A model generated the notes under the pieces. That model did not search any database, was not told the DNA's origin, and saw nothing but the letters and a program-made list of their open reading frames with translations. From contig NZ_CP059560.1 in the NCBI RefSeq assembly GCF_017894385.1, positions 2,728,001 through 2,792,000 on the forward strand: a stretch of 64,000 nt of DNA, read 5' to 3'. Source of the stretch: Aromatoleum petrolei. GTDB taxonomy: Bacteria; Pseudomonadota; Gammaproteobacteria; Burkholderiales; Rhodocyclaceae. Positions within the stretch are counted from its first letter, which is position 1, and the number at the start of each line of letters is the position of its first letter. Both the position numbers and the translations under genes were made by a program. This document shows positions 48,284-56,475 of the stretch, in pieces.

Positions 48284-48952
48284 TCAGTTGCCCGGAGGAT
48301 TGTTCTCCAGCCATGCGGCGCGTTCGGCCAGCCGCCTGGCCTGCGCGGGCGCGAGGCCGACGGCAGCAGAGATCGCGCGCAGCGCCGCCGCGTCGGGACG
48401 GTGCGCCTGCGTTGCACGCCAATAGGTGGCGACGCTGAGCTCGGGGTTCGGGCGCTCGACCAGTTCGAAGGCGTCGCCCTCCGCGATCGTGCCGGCTTCG
48501 CGCACGCGGTAGTACCAGCCGGTGATCCCCTCCTGCGCGACAAACAGCGAGGCGCCCTCGCTATCGAGGCGGTGGTCGATCTTCCAGCATGGCCGGCGCG
48601 GCTGGCTCAGCTGGACAAGGGCGGTGCCGATGCGGAACAGGTCGCCGATGCACACCGACTCTTCCGTCCAGCCCCGCGTCGACAGGTTCTCGCCGAGCAC
48701 GCCCGCTTGCAACAGCGCGGCGCGTTCGGGGTAGCGCAGCGCGAGGCGCGCGTAATGCTCGACGGGAAAGTGGTGCAAGGCCTTCTCGGCGCCGCCGTGG
48801 TAGCGCCGGTCGGCCTGGCGGTCGCCGGCGAGGCCCTCGGCCGTGACGGCAACGGGGCCCTCGACCGGCTGCTTGAACATGCCCGTCAGCTGGCCTTCGG
48901 GCGGGAGCGGGCGCAGCGCGCCGACGAATACGTGGTCGATCAGGGTGTGCAT
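48284..48952 (-). CDS. MOSC-domain protein, YiiM family
   Basis: 222 residues. The MOSC domain (about 30-165) includes GLAGDRQADRRYHGGAEKALHHFP and the cysteine in QPRRPCWKIDHRL, which is the expected reactive or cofactor-facing Cys. A YiiM-like helical C-terminal domain follows. E. coli YiiM reduces N-hydroxylated purines using molybdenum cofactor. It is convergent with the preceding gene, nine bases apart. Confidence 0.83.
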   Translation of the reverse strand: MHTLIDHVFVGALRPLPPEGQLTGMFKQPVEGPVAVTAEGLAGDRQADRRYHGGAEKALHHFPVEHYARLALRYPERAALLQAGVLGENLSTRGWTEESVCIGDLFRIGTALVQLSQPRRPCWKIDHRLDSEGASLFVAQEGITGWYYRVREAGTIAEGDAFELVERPNPELSVATYWRATQAHRPDAAALRAISAAVGLAPAQARRLAERAAWLENNPPGN

Positions 48953-48973
48953 CGCGCCATGCTACTGCACGGA

Positions 48974-49336
48974 TCACTCGGTGGGCGCGAATCCGTAGTA
49001 CGAGCCATAGGCGGACGGGGCCGGTGCGTAGGCGGCAACCTTGATGGCGTCCGCCAGCGTGACCCGGTTGGTGAAGCCGTCGACACCGCCTTCCGCGCCG
49101 CTCCAACGCTCCTCGACTTCCTCGTCGGTCAGGCCGTCGAGGTCGAGGTGGCGGTCGAAACGCTCGGAGCGGTATTCGAAAGCCGTGTCATGGGCGATGA
49201 ACAAGGTGTGCGCGCAGGCGGTAATGCGCGTCTCGTCCGCCGGGTCGGCGCCCATGACACGCGTGCCGCAGAACGGGCAATGCACGGGGGTGTAGTAATA
49301 GGTGCGGAGTTCGGTTCGCTGGATGGGGCTTAGCAT
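48974..49336 (-). CDS. Conserved hypothetical protein with a CxxC motif
   Basis: Start at the ATG at 49336 (MLSPIQRTELRTYYYTPVHC), 120 residues. A CPFCG motif near residue 20 resembles a half zinc ribbon; an acidic middle and a Tyr-rich C-terminus (SAYGSYYGF) follow. An AAGGAG ribosome site is upstream. No signal peptide and no family I can name. It could be a small metal-binding cytoplasmic protein. Confidence 0.65.
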   Translation of the reverse strand: MLSPIQRTELRTYYYTPVHCPFCGTRVMGADPADETRITACAHTLFIAHDTAFEYRSERFDRHLDLDGLTDEEVEERWSGAEGGVDGFTNRVTLADAIKVAAYAPAPSAYGSYYGFAPTE

Positions 49337-49673
49337 GGTGTGCTCCTTGTCGTGATGAAACGGCGGGTCCTGGCCGCTGTGGCCACGCCGAAATGAAGTG
49401 CACGGGCATGCACGCCGCGTGCGGGGAGGGACCAAGCCGTTACTTGATGATGCCGGGCGGAGCCTCGGGGTGAGGCGAGATCAAGAAGGCGAACTGAGAA
49501 GGGGAATTGACGCCGCAGAACTGCGGACACTAGACCAACAGGACAGCAACACTACTGGAAATCGCGCCGTGTACGATACGCGCGATGAGCGCCTATTGCA
49601 AGCTAAATATTTGAAAACATAAGATTTTGCCGGGCCGGCGTCGCGCGCCGGCCGCGGCGCGCCGAAACGCCGT
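49337..49673. other. Intergenic region without a supported gene
   Basis: 337 bases. The left part would hold the promoter of the CxxC protein gene. Near the right end is a strong GC hairpin (49633-49653). No open frame here has coding character or a ribosome site that I can support. Confidence 0.5.
49633..49653 (-). terminator. Hairpin downstream of the broken hydrolase gene
   Basis: A perfect 8-bp stem GGCCGGCG/CGCCGGCC with a five-base loop, 21 bases past the hydrolase stop. On the minus strand it is followed by CGGCAAAATCTTATGTTTT, which is T-rich only at a distance, so termination is plausible but not canonical. Confidence 0.4.
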
Positions 49674-50534
49674 TCACCCGCGCAGGAAGGTCTGCAGGTC
49701 GGCCAGCAGCGCCTCGGGGGCCTCTTCGGGGATGAAGTGGCCGCAGGGCAGCGGGTGCCCGGTGACGACGTCGGCCTTGTCCTGCCAGGTCGCCCGCACG
49801 TCGAACAGGTCGTGCATCTTGCCGAACTCTCCCCAGATCGCGAGCACCGGGCAGCGCACGCGCAGCGCGAGATCGCACGCGTCGTCCTCGAAATCGCGCG
49901 TCGCGGCGGCGCGGTAGTCCTCCAGCGTCGCGCGGATCGTCCCGGGCAGCGTGAAGGCGCGCAGGTACTCCCGGATCAGCGGCTCCTCGATGGCGCCGGC
50001 GCGGAAGGACAGCGCGCGGAAGACGTGGCGCAGGAAGGCTTCCGGCGCCGCCGAGATCATGACTTCGGGCAGGTCGGGCGCCTGGAAGAAGAACCAGTGC
50101 CAGTAGGCGGCGGCCAGATGGCGGTCGGTCTGCGTGAACACCGTGTGCGTCGGCACGATGTCGAGCACGCACAGCCGGGTGACGGCCTCCGGGTAGTCCA
50201 GCGCCTGGCGGTGGCCGACGCGCCCGCCGCGGTCATGACCGACCAGCGCGTACGCGGTGTGTCCCAGCGCCCGCATCACTTCGTGCATGTCGCGCGCCAT
50301 GGTCTTCTTGTCGTAGCCGTCGCGCGGCTTGTCACTGTCGCCATAGCCGCGCAGGTCCGGGCACACGACCGTGTACTGCTCGGCCAGGCGGGGCGCAATC
50401 CGGTGCCACATCTGCGCCGTCTGCGGCCAGCCGTGGAGCAGCAGCACGGGCGGGCCGTCGCCGCCCACTCAGAGGTTGACCTTGATGCCGTTCGCCTTGA
50501 CCGTGCGGCGGTCCATTCCGCTCATGAAGTCCAT
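49674..50534 (-). pseudogene. Alpha/beta hydrolase (haloacetate-dehalogenase-like) with in-frame stop
   Basis: Read from the ATG at 50534 the frame gives MDFMSGMDRRTVKANGIKVNL, then a TGA at 50469-50471, then continues in the same frame VGGDGPPVLLLHGWPQ to the normal end. Motifs: HGWPQT oxyanion region, GHDRGGRVGHR nucleophile elbow (Asp nucleophile, dehalogenase type), WGEFGKMHD and the terminal CGHFIPEEAPEA histidine. A single CGA-to-TGA type change would explain it. Restart at the GTG at 50468 would lose the first beta strand. Possibly a sequencing error. Confidence 0.75.
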
Positions 50535-50778
50535 GGGCTGCTCTCCCGAGTGAGTTTGGATGCGGCGTGCGGGCGCCGGCAACTGATCGCAGGATAGCGC
50601 ACGGAGCGGTGGACGAAAGGGGTGGTGCGGGGGCTGGTCCGGCAGGACGGGCGCAAGCGGCCTGACTCCAGGACCGCCCTTGCAAGGCTGCGTTCGGGGC
50701 TTCGGAATAAATCGCGATGGCCGGTTGTTCATTTCACACGCAGGCATGTTCGTCCGCGTTGTCCCGAAGGAGGTTTCC

Positions 50779-51018
50779 ATGAAGAAGCTAGTCATCCTGG
50801 CCCTCGTCGCACTGTTCTCCGGCAGCGCGCTGGCCATGCATTGCCCCGCCGACATGAAGAAGATCGACGCCGCCCTCGCTACCAGCCCCAAGCTGACCGA
50901 TGCGCAAATGAGTGAAGTCAAACAGCTGCGCGCCGACGGCGAAGCCTTGCACAAGGCCGGCAAGCATCAGGACTCCGTCGACACGCTGGCCAAGGCGATG
51001 AAGATTCTCGGCATCTGA
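50779..51018 (+). CDS. Small secreted helical protein, unknown function
   Basis: 79 residues with a signal peptide (MKKLVILALVALFSGSALA) and a mature helical domain, MHCPADMKKIDAALATSP..., with one cysteine. A strong AAGGAGG ribosome site (50766-50773) supports the start. Many betaproteobacteria have such small periplasmic proteins of unknown role. It stands alone between the broken hydrolase and the metalloprotease-like gene. Confidence 0.75.
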   Translation: MKKLVILALVALFSGSALAMHCPADMKKIDAALATSPKLTDAQMSEVKQLRADGEALHKAGKHQDSVDTLAKAMKILGI

Positions 51019-51252
51019 GGCCGGAACTTGGCGAGGGGCGGGTCTTGCGCATCGCGACGACGTGAGTGGGAAATCGCCAAGACCCGGTCCGCATCGACTC
51101 GCCATGGCCGGGGATCGGGCGCTCCCGGCTTCGTCGTTCCTTGCGGTGTGGGCATCGAATTTCCTATCCTTGGATGAGGCCCGCTGTCGCGCCGGGAATG
51201 CCCCACGACGTGATGCAATCGAGCGGCCGAGCGATTCTCCCGGGACCCAGCC

Positions 51253-52329
51253 ATGAAGTTCAGCACGTCCACCCTTCCCGCCTTGTCACGGCGGAGCAAT
51301 CGGCGACGGATGCGCCTGCTGCATCTCGCCGCGGTGGTGCTGGGCGCCCATCTTGTGGGGCCCGCGAGCGCGCTGGAAGGCAAGTTCGACCACCGTGATC
51401 CGCTTGGCCTCGCCAAGAAGCGGGAAGCCCGCGACCTGCTGCTCACCATTGACGTCGCGCCCGGCGACTGGGGCAAGGCGTCGACGCAGGACATCCAGCT
51501 CGTCCTCGACGCCGTCGCCCGCGAGTTTCTTTCCGTGGTCGATTCGCCCCGCGCCGGCGACCTCACGATTCGCGTCGTCCCGCGCGCCGGATCGCCGAAG
51601 GTGCTCTATGAGCAGGGAAGCGACGGCGAATATGTCATGCACCTGACCGCGCGCGATGAACGCTGGTATCAATACGCCTACCAGTTCGCCCACGAGCTGT
51701 GCCATGTGGTCACCAACTTCGATCACAAGGCGCGAAACACCGGGCGGGTGGTGGAGCACAATCAGTGGTTCGAGGAGTCTCTGTGCGAGACCGCATCGCT
51801 CTTCGTTCTGCAGCAGCTGGCGGTGAAATGGGCGGGCAGTGCGCCGGCGAAGAACTGGCTCGGCTACGATCAGGCGCTGGCCGGCTACGCGCGCCGCCTG
51901 CTGTCGGAGCGCCACCGCTACCTCGCCGCCGACCAGTCGTTCCAGGCGTGGTTCGCGGCCCGCGAGGCGTCCTTGCAGAGCAACCCCTACGGACGGGAAG
52001 ACAACGAGCTGGTGGCGACCACCTTGCTCCCGCTCTTCGAGGCCCACCCCGAGTATTGGCAGGCGATCAAGTACCTCAACCCGAACGAAGCGAGTGCCGG
52101 CAAGCCCTTCGCCGATTACCTGCGCGACTGGCTGGCTGCCAGTCCGGATAAACGGCTGCCCCGCGAAGTCCTCGCCCTTTTCGGCCTCGCGGGCGAGGTG
52201 TCGCCGGCCGTTGCGGAACGCGGCGGCGAGGCGGACACGACGCAGGAGTCTGCGGGCGCGCAACTGCTTGCCGGCGGTCCCGCGGGGCCCCGCGGCGAGC
52301 GGGAGGAGGACGACGGCGTCAAACGCTAA
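51253..52329 (+). CDS. Secreted HExxH protein, probable zinc metalloprotease
   Basis: 358 residues. An N-terminal basic/hydrophobic region (RRRMRLLHLAAVVLGAHLVGPASA) is an export signal; an ATG at about residue 20 could be the real start. The zinc motif is HELCH near residue 147 (QFAHELCHVVTNF), with a downstream Glu in WFEESLCETASLF. The C-terminal tail (~330-358) is low-complexity. No known family assigned; substrate unknown. Confidence 0.7.
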   Translation: MKFSTSTLPALSRRSNRRRMRLLHLAAVVLGAHLVGPASALEGKFDHRDPLGLAKKREARDLLLTIDVAPGDWGKASTQDIQLVLDAVAREFLSVVDSPRAGDLTIRVVPRAGSPKVLYEQGSDGEYVMHLTARDERWYQYAYQFAHELCHVVTNFDHKARNTGRVVEHNQWFEESLCETASLFVLQQLAVKWAGSAPAKNWLGYDQALAGYARRLLSERHRYLAADQSFQAWFAAREASLQSNPYGREDNELVATTLLPLFEAHPEYWQAIKYLNPNEASAGKPFADYLRDWLAASPDKRLPREVLALFGLAGEVSPAVAERGGEADTTQESAGAQLLAGGPAGPRGEREEDDGVKR

Positions 52330-52358
52330 CGCCTCACGCGCGGCCCGGCCCGTCGAGC

Positions 52359-52718
52359 CTACTGGGCCTGCTTGTCCTGGATGACGTGATTGATCGCGTC
52401 GACGTAGTCGTTGAACCAGCGCGAACCCGTATCGGGCATCCGGAATCCGGAGATGTAGCCCTCGAAACCGCTCAACGGCCCATTCGGACCGGCCGCGCCG
52501 TAGGGTTCGGTGCCCTGCCGCAATGCAATATCCTGGTTGAGCCGTTCGACGTAGTAATTGAACCAGCCCGAACCCGTGTCGGCGTTTCCGGCCATGAGGG
52601 CCTCAACCATCCTGTTGAATGCGGCGTCGGAGCCGCTCTCGAACGTGGCCGCACCCGCCGGTGCCGCCAGGAGAGCCGCGCATCCCGCCACGAGCAGCGA
52701 AATCTGCCTGATCTTCAT
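52359..52718 (-). CDS. Small secreted protein with an internal repeat
   Basis: 119 residues with a signal peptide ending APAGA. The mature part contains two copies of a ~20-residue unit, DTGSGWFNYYVERLNQDI (about 48-65) and DTGSRWFNDYVDAINHVI (about 97-114), joined by a Gly/Pro linker. A GGCGG-type purine-rich site precedes the ATG. Function unknown. It is convergent with the metalloprotease-like gene, 29 bases apart. Confidence 0.65.
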   Translation of the reverse strand: MKIRQISLLVAGCAALLAAPAGAATFESGSDAAFNRMVEALMAGNADTGSGWFNYYVERLNQDIALRQGTEPYGAAGPNGPLSGFEGYISGFRMPDTGSRWFNDYVDAINHVIQDKQAQ

Positions 52719-53024
52719 TGTCCGCCTCCTGGTTGGTGCTGCAACGGACTCGAGCGTTCTGAGCTGCATCCGGCAGCGCACACGCGGTTTCCTGTCCCGG
52801 GAGATGAACGAAGCGCGGCGGCTGCATCACTCGTTCCGTAAATGCAGTCTAGGCCGGGGGATACCGGACTTCAACGCGACGCCGGGCGATATGGGCGGTG
52901 CGTGGGCGGTGCGCGCTCTGCAAAACCGGGGAGTGTCCACGCCATCGATCCTTGCGAAGGAAAGTAGCGAGGAGGAAATCGTAGTCTGTCCACGATTCCG
53001 CCGGTTCATGGGGGATGACTGCAG
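52719..53024. other. Intergenic region with a short dispersed repeat
   Basis: 306 bases between two minus-strand genes. It contains the promoter zone for the small repeat protein and one copy of the GGAAATCGTRGTCTGTCC repeat (52974-52999). No gene can be supported. Confidence 0.5.
52974..52999. repeat. GGAAATCGTGGTCTGTCC repeat, copy 1
   Basis: An imperfect dyad with arms GGAAATCGT and ACGATTCC around GTCTGTCC. Related copies are at 53755-53777 (inverted), 53870-53897 and 54688-54717. Confidence 0.65.
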
Positions 53025-53549
53025 CTACTTGAGCTTCCTGTCTTCACGCTTCGCTTCCGCCATGGCTTCGGGTTCGAGTTCCTCCGCGTAGCGATTCATG
53101 CGTATGAATACCCCCCAACCGGCAAGCAGGCCTCCGGCGGCGAGCACGATGGAAGCTGCATACACCATGTGCGACGCGTCCTCGCCCGCAGCCTTGAACG
53201 TGGCAACAAGGCCTTCAATGACCAAAGCCACGACCACGACAACGAGGAATCTCGAGAGGAAGCGGCGTACGCGCGTCGGTCCGCTGATGTGCGCGTCGCG
53301 AACGACCTCCTCTTCCGCGACGGTCTGTGCAATCTGCAGTGCCACGACTGCCACCGTCAGCAGCCCGATCGCCTCAATGATCTGCTGAGCACTACCGCGG
53401 TCCAAGCCGCCCGCAAACGCCAGCCAGCCGACCTTGGCGGCGATGACGATGAGCATCAGTGCTGCACAGGCAAAGAGAACTGCCATGACGCCGTGGAAGA
53501 TCGAGAACGTCCGCAGAAGTGCTTTCATCAGCTGGTCATGGGTAGGCAT
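53025..53549 (-). CDS. Membrane protein of unknown function
   Basis: 174 residues from the ATG at 53549 (MPTHDQLMKALLRTF); an ATG at 53528 is possible. Four predicted helices (about 15-45, 60-82, 100-125, 135-158) and a charged C-terminus rich in Glu/Lys. It resembles small conserved inner-membrane proteins without assigned role. No partner gene is adjacent. Confidence 0.65.
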   Translation of the reverse strand: MPTHDQLMKALLRTFSIFHGVMAVLFACAALMLIVIAAKVGWLAFAGGLDRGSAQQIIEAIGLLTVAVVALQIAQTVAEEEVVRDAHISGPTRVRRFLSRFLVVVVVALVIEGLVATFKAAGEDASHMVYAASIVLAAGGLLAGWGVFIRMNRYAEELEPEAMAEAKREDRKLK

Positions 53550-53754
53550 GCAAACGGTTGCGCAACCTGACAAATGAAATCGACTTCCCCTGAACCCGCG
53601 GCATCGATGTGCCGGATTGGGATTGCGAACGTCTCAACCACCGTGAGGAGGAGTGGAGATGAACGTTAACACTGTCGGCATCGATCGGGTGAGGAACGTA
53701 CTCAGTGTGGATGGGGGCGGGAGGGATGGCAAGGTGTTGCGTCGGCGTGGTGCG

Positions 53755-53777
53755 GGGGAAAATTGGGAACAGACCAC
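53755..53777. repeat. GGAAATCGTGGTCTGTCC repeat, inverted copy
   Basis: The sequence GGGAACAGACCAC reads GTGGTCTGTTCCC on the other strand, matching the core of the repeat family. It is the most diverged copy of the four. Confidence 0.45.
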
Positions 53778-53869
53778 TTCGTTCTGCGGGCTGAACGATT
53801 CGTAAGGCTTCCTTCTCATGCGCCGAACGTATGTGCGGCGGACTTCCGTCTCCCCACCTGCCACGAATC

Positions 53870-53897
53870 GGGAAATCGTGGTCTGTCCGCGATTTAC
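53870..53897. repeat. GGAAATCGTGGTCTGTCC repeat, copy 3
   Basis: GGGAAATCGTGGTCTGTCC followed by GCGATTTAC, keeping the dyad arms AAATCG/CGATTT. It is almost identical to copy 4 over 18 bases. Confidence 0.65.
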
Positions 53898-53992
53898 AGT
53901 GCCTATCTTTTGTTTCAATCGCGCAGTCGCATGGAACGGGGCGCTGGTTATGATCGACGTCCTTCAATGCGCAATAGAGGGATATCCAATCG

Positions 53993-54679
53993 ATGAGCCC
54001 GCCATTGCCCATGCGGGCGCAGCTACGCTCCCGTTTTCCGGCCATTGCACTGATCGCCGTGGCGTCGGCGGTCCCGATCGGGATCGTGCTGCTGTTGCGG
54101 GTGTGGAAAGGGGTGCCGATCCATCTGCTGACGTCGGACGTGACGAGCATCGCCGGCGTGCCGGCCTACACCGGTTTCCTCTCGCAACTGGGGATCTTCG
54201 TCTGGGCCGGTGCGGCGGCCATCTGCTTTTTCTGCGCGCGACTGCTCGCGGCGCGATCGGACGCACAGGAGGAGCGACGCTTCCTGTTCGTGTCGGGACT
54301 GCTGACGGTGGTGCTCGCCTTCGACGATCTGTTCCTGCTGCACGAGGAATTCTTCCCGTCCCTCGGTATTCCGGAGAAGGGCGTGTTCGTGGCCTACGCG
54401 GCCTTCGTGCTGTTCCACCTGGTCAGTTTCCGGCGCCTGATCCTGCGGACCGACTACATCCTGCTCGCCATCGCGTTCGCCGCGTTCGCGGTCTCGGTCG
54501 GTCTCGATCTCGTGAATCCGGCGGGAATCAACCCTTACCTTTACGAGGACAGCGCCAAGTTCGTGGGGGTCGTGAGCTGGCTTGGATATTTCTTCCGTGC
54601 AGGTTCGGGGGCGTTGTCGGGCGTGCCGGGCTCGGTCACGCGCGAGCGTGCGCCCCGTGGCGCGTCGCAGGCTGCGTAA
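53993..54679 (+). CDS. Membrane protein of unknown function
   Basis: 228 residues from the ATG at 53993. About six predicted helices, with an acidic cluster FDDLFLLHEEFFPSLG near residue 108 that may be functional, and a soluble Arg-rich C-terminal tail. Possible ribosome site AGAGG upstream. It ends eight bases before a copy of the short repeat that marks the edge of the cassette array. Family not recognised. Confidence 0.65.
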   Translation: MSPPLPMRAQLRSRFPAIALIAVASAVPIGIVLLLRVWKGVPIHLLTSDVTSIAGVPAYTGFLSQLGIFVWAGAAAICFFCARLLAARSDAQEERRFLFVSGLLTVVLAFDDLFLLHEEFFPSLGIPEKGVFVAYAAFVLFHLVSFRRLILRTDYILLAIAFAAFAVSVGLDLVNPAGINPYLYEDSAKFVGVVSWLGYFFRAGSGALSGVPGSVTRERAPRGASQAA

Positions 54680-54687
54680 CCGGACGC

Positions 54688-54717
54688 GGGGAAATCGTGG
54701 TCTGTCCCCTATTTCCC
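54688..54717. repeat. GGAAATCGTGGTCTGTCC repeat, copy 4, at the array boundary
   Basis: GGGAAAT (54688-54694 region) and ATTTCCC (54711-54717) form the dyad arms. It lies between the last chromosomal-type gene and the terminal cassette gene. It may mark the point where the cassette array was joined to, or truncated against, the chromosome. Confidence 0.6.
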
Positions 54718-54721
54718 AAGC

Positions 54722-55333
54722 TCAAGCCAGTAGCATGGCTCGCAGCGGCGAACTGAGAACGAGAAACGCTAGAACATTCACGATCACAGTCACCCAAAAT
54801 TTGGCACGGAATGTGGCCTTATTGGATTTGTGGCGGACGACCTGTTGGGCGACGATTGCACCGGGCCAACCACCAATAAGCCCCAGTCCCAGCAAAGTGT
54901 CTTCACTGACACGCCAGCGGTCGGCAGTCGCCGCCCGCTTATCTGCGGCGTACACGACGTAGCACACCACACTCGTTCCGAGATAGAGACCAGCCACCCA
55001 GCCCGGCACTTTCCAGAAATACGCGACGATGGTAAAGAGAACGAAAAACGCGGGAATTGCGAACAGCGTTGCCGTGCCCCATTGCGCCGGATTGTCATTT
55101 TGCACTCGGACACTCTGGCGTCTGCCTCGCACGACCTCGACACGCTTTGCGCGTTTTTTCCCATCTGGAGTCATTTCAACTTCAAATGTCACGCTCTGAC
55201 CAACCTCGGGTCGGCCGGACCGTGAGACAAAGGCCTTGATGTGCACGAAGATCTCCTGACCTCCGTGCAGCGGTTCGATGAAACCAAAGCCTCGATCATC
55301 GTTCCATGTTTTTACAGTGCCGTCGATTCGCAT
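54722..55333 (-). CDS. Cold-shock domain plus DUF1294 membrane protein (terminal cassette)
   Basis: 203 residues. The N-terminal cold-shock fold (1-70) has the RNA-binding motifs GFGFIEPLHGGQEIFVH; the C-terminal DUF1294 part (~85-200) has about three helices with the YAADKRAA and GWPGAIVAQQVVRHKS motifs. The pairing is common in proteobacteria. An attC lies on its 5' side (55348-55444), none on its 3' side, so it looks like the last cassette, with its own attC lost. Confidence 0.85.
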   Translation of the reverse strand: MRIDGTVKTWNDDRGFGFIEPLHGGQEIFVHIKAFVSRSGRPEVGQSVTFEVEMTPDGKKRAKRVEVVRGRRQSVRVQNDNPAQWGTATLFAIPAFFVLFTIVAYFWKVPGWVAGLYLGTSVVCYVVYAADKRAATADRWRVSEDTLLGLGLIGGWPGAIVAQQVVRHKSNKATFRAKFWVTVIVNVLAFLVLSSPLRAMLLA

Positions 55334-55347
55334 GATGACTAGTTCAG

Positions 55348-55444
55348 CTCCAACGTTCGAAGTGAGGGGCAGCCGCAGCGCAAAGCGCGGAGGGAACCAA
55401 AAGCCTAGCTTTTGGCTGTCCCCTCGACCAGGGCCGGGTTAGGG
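55348..55444 (-). other. Integron attC site 1
   Basis: On the plus strand CTCCAAC (R' box) to GTTAGGG (R'' box) encloses a ~97-base imperfect palindrome with the CCAAAAGC/GCTTTTGG stem tip and GGGGCAG...CTGTCCCC outer stem. The R'' box overlaps the stop codon of the monooxygenase-like cassette gene. Confidence 0.85.
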
Positions 55445-55774
55445 CTTGCCATAAGCCCGCTCAACCCTTGCAACTCTGATTTCATAGTGCTCGTACCACG
55501 CACGTTTACCCATTTCTTGTGCGGCACAGTGCTCGACATCCGCCTTCCAAGCGGCAATGGACTCAGGGGACGTCCAGTATGAGACTGTAATGCCAAAGCC
55601 ATCGACACCACGGACGCTTTCAGCCCCGAGAAAGCCGGGTTGCTTGGCGGCAAGAGCAACCATTCTGTCAGCCATATTTTCGTAACCGTTGTCCCCTTCA
55701 GTGCGCCGAGAAGAAAAAATTACGGCGTAATACGGTGGCTCGGGCGTACTGGCAAAGGCAGATGTTGTGCTCAT
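55439..55774 (-). CDS. Antibiotic-biosynthesis-monooxygenase (ABM) domain protein, cassette gene
   Basis: 111 residues forming a single dimeric alpha-beta-barrel domain: YYAVIFSSRRT, MADRMVALAAKQPGFLGAESVRG and YWTSPESIAAWKADVEH are typical ABM elements. Such proteins may act in heme degradation or quinone oxidation, but the substrate here is unknown. Stop codon TAA is part of attC site 1; attC site 2 begins eight bases before the ATG. Confidence 0.85.
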   Translation of the reverse strand: MSTTSAFASTPEPPYYAVIFSSRRTEGDNGYENMADRMVALAAKQPGFLGAESVRGVDGFGITVSYWTSPESIAAWKADVEHCAAQEMGKRAWYEHYEIRVARVERAYGKP

Positions 55775-55781
55775 GTCTGTG

Positions 55782-55865
55782 GCCTAACGTGAAGGTGACG
55801 GACGCCGGGCCGGCCCCGCCGGCACGGCGTCCCGGCGGCGAAGCCGCGCCTCGACGGGGTTAGGC
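55782..55865 (-). other. Integron attC site 2
   Basis: Plus-strand GCCTAAC (55782-55788) to GTTAGGC (55859-55865) enclosing a GC-rich palindrome (GCCGGGCCGGCC...GGCGAAGCCGCGCC). Perfect R'/R'' boxes. It ends the acetyltransferase cassette. Confidence 0.88.
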
Positions 55866-56357
55866 GGCATTCGCGAGCAGTGAGAGCCTGTAGAACTTGG
55901 AGTCGACTGCCATGATAGGGAAGGTTTCCGGCAGGGTCGACTTGGCGACTTCGTGGAACCCGTTCTTCTCGTAGAACCTGTGTGCAGCCAGGAACTTGGC
56001 GGTAGTTCCAAGGTAGATGCTGGCTACTCCGTGCTCTGCCGCCCAAGTGAGGAGTTCGCTGAGGAGGCGGTGGGCGACACCGAATTCTCGACCACGGAAC
56101 GGAGCGGCTACGAACATCTTGCGAAGTGCCGCTTCGTTGCAGCCGATGTCGAGCAGGGCGATGGTTCCGATGATCTGGCTGTCAATCTCGGCGACCCAAA
56201 AGTTGCCGCAGCCGTGCTGATAGAACTGTTCGACGTTGCTCAGGTCCGGCTGAGCTTCCAGTGTGATTGGGATGCCGAACTCCGATTGCTGAATGGGGAG
56301 GATGACCGCGGCGACTGCCTCGGCATCGTGCGATTCGTATGCGCGAACTTGCACCAT
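55860..56357 (-). CDS. GNAT-family N-acetyltransferase, cassette gene
   Basis: 165 residues of the GNAT fold: acetyl-CoA loop FRGREFGVAHRLL near residue 91 (R-x-x-G-x-A variant), ALLDIGCNEAALRKMFV beta strand before it, and the AHRFYEKNGF motif near 130. The substrate is unknown. GNAT genes are among the most frequent integron cassettes. ATG at 56357 is 16 bases from attC site 3. Confidence 0.88.
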   Translation of the reverse strand: MVQVRAYESHDAEAVAAVILPIQQSEFGIPITLEAQPDLSNVEQFYQHGCGNFWVAEIDSQIIGTIALLDIGCNEAALRKMFVAAPFRGREFGVAHRLLSELLTWAAEHGVASIYLGTTAKFLAAHRFYEKNGFHEVAKSTLPETFPIMAVDSKFYRLSLLANAA

Positions 56358-56372
56358 GGGTGGGTCTATGCC

Positions 56373-56465
56373 TCCTGACGTGGAAGTGAGGGGCAGCCGG
56401 AGCGTGAAGCGCGGAGGGAACCAAAAGCGTAGCTTTTGACGGTCGGCTCGAAGCGTTTGTTAGGC
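56373..56465 (-). other. Integron attC site 3
   Basis: Plus-strand TCCTGAC (slightly degenerate R') to GTTAGGC (R''), with a ~93-base palindrome nearly the same as sites 1 and 12 (GTGAGGGGCAGCCG, CGGAGGGAACCAAAAGCG). The degenerate R' may reduce its recombination. Confidence 0.82.
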
Positions 56466-56475
56466 TTGCTGTCAA

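Larger units (their letters stand above)
53550..53992. other. Intergenic region with two short repeats
   Basis: 443 bases between divergent genes. It contains an inverted copy (53755-53777) and a direct copy (53870-53897) of the GGAAATCGTGGTCTGTCC repeat. Short open frames here lack ribosome sites and coding character, so I call no gene. Confidence 0.5.

Noticed and set aside
50469..50963. A minus-strand frame giving a 164-residue protein
   Set aside because: Most of it is antisense to the small secreted protein at 50779-51018; only its last ~21 codons, from 50534, are the true N-terminus of the broken hydrolase.
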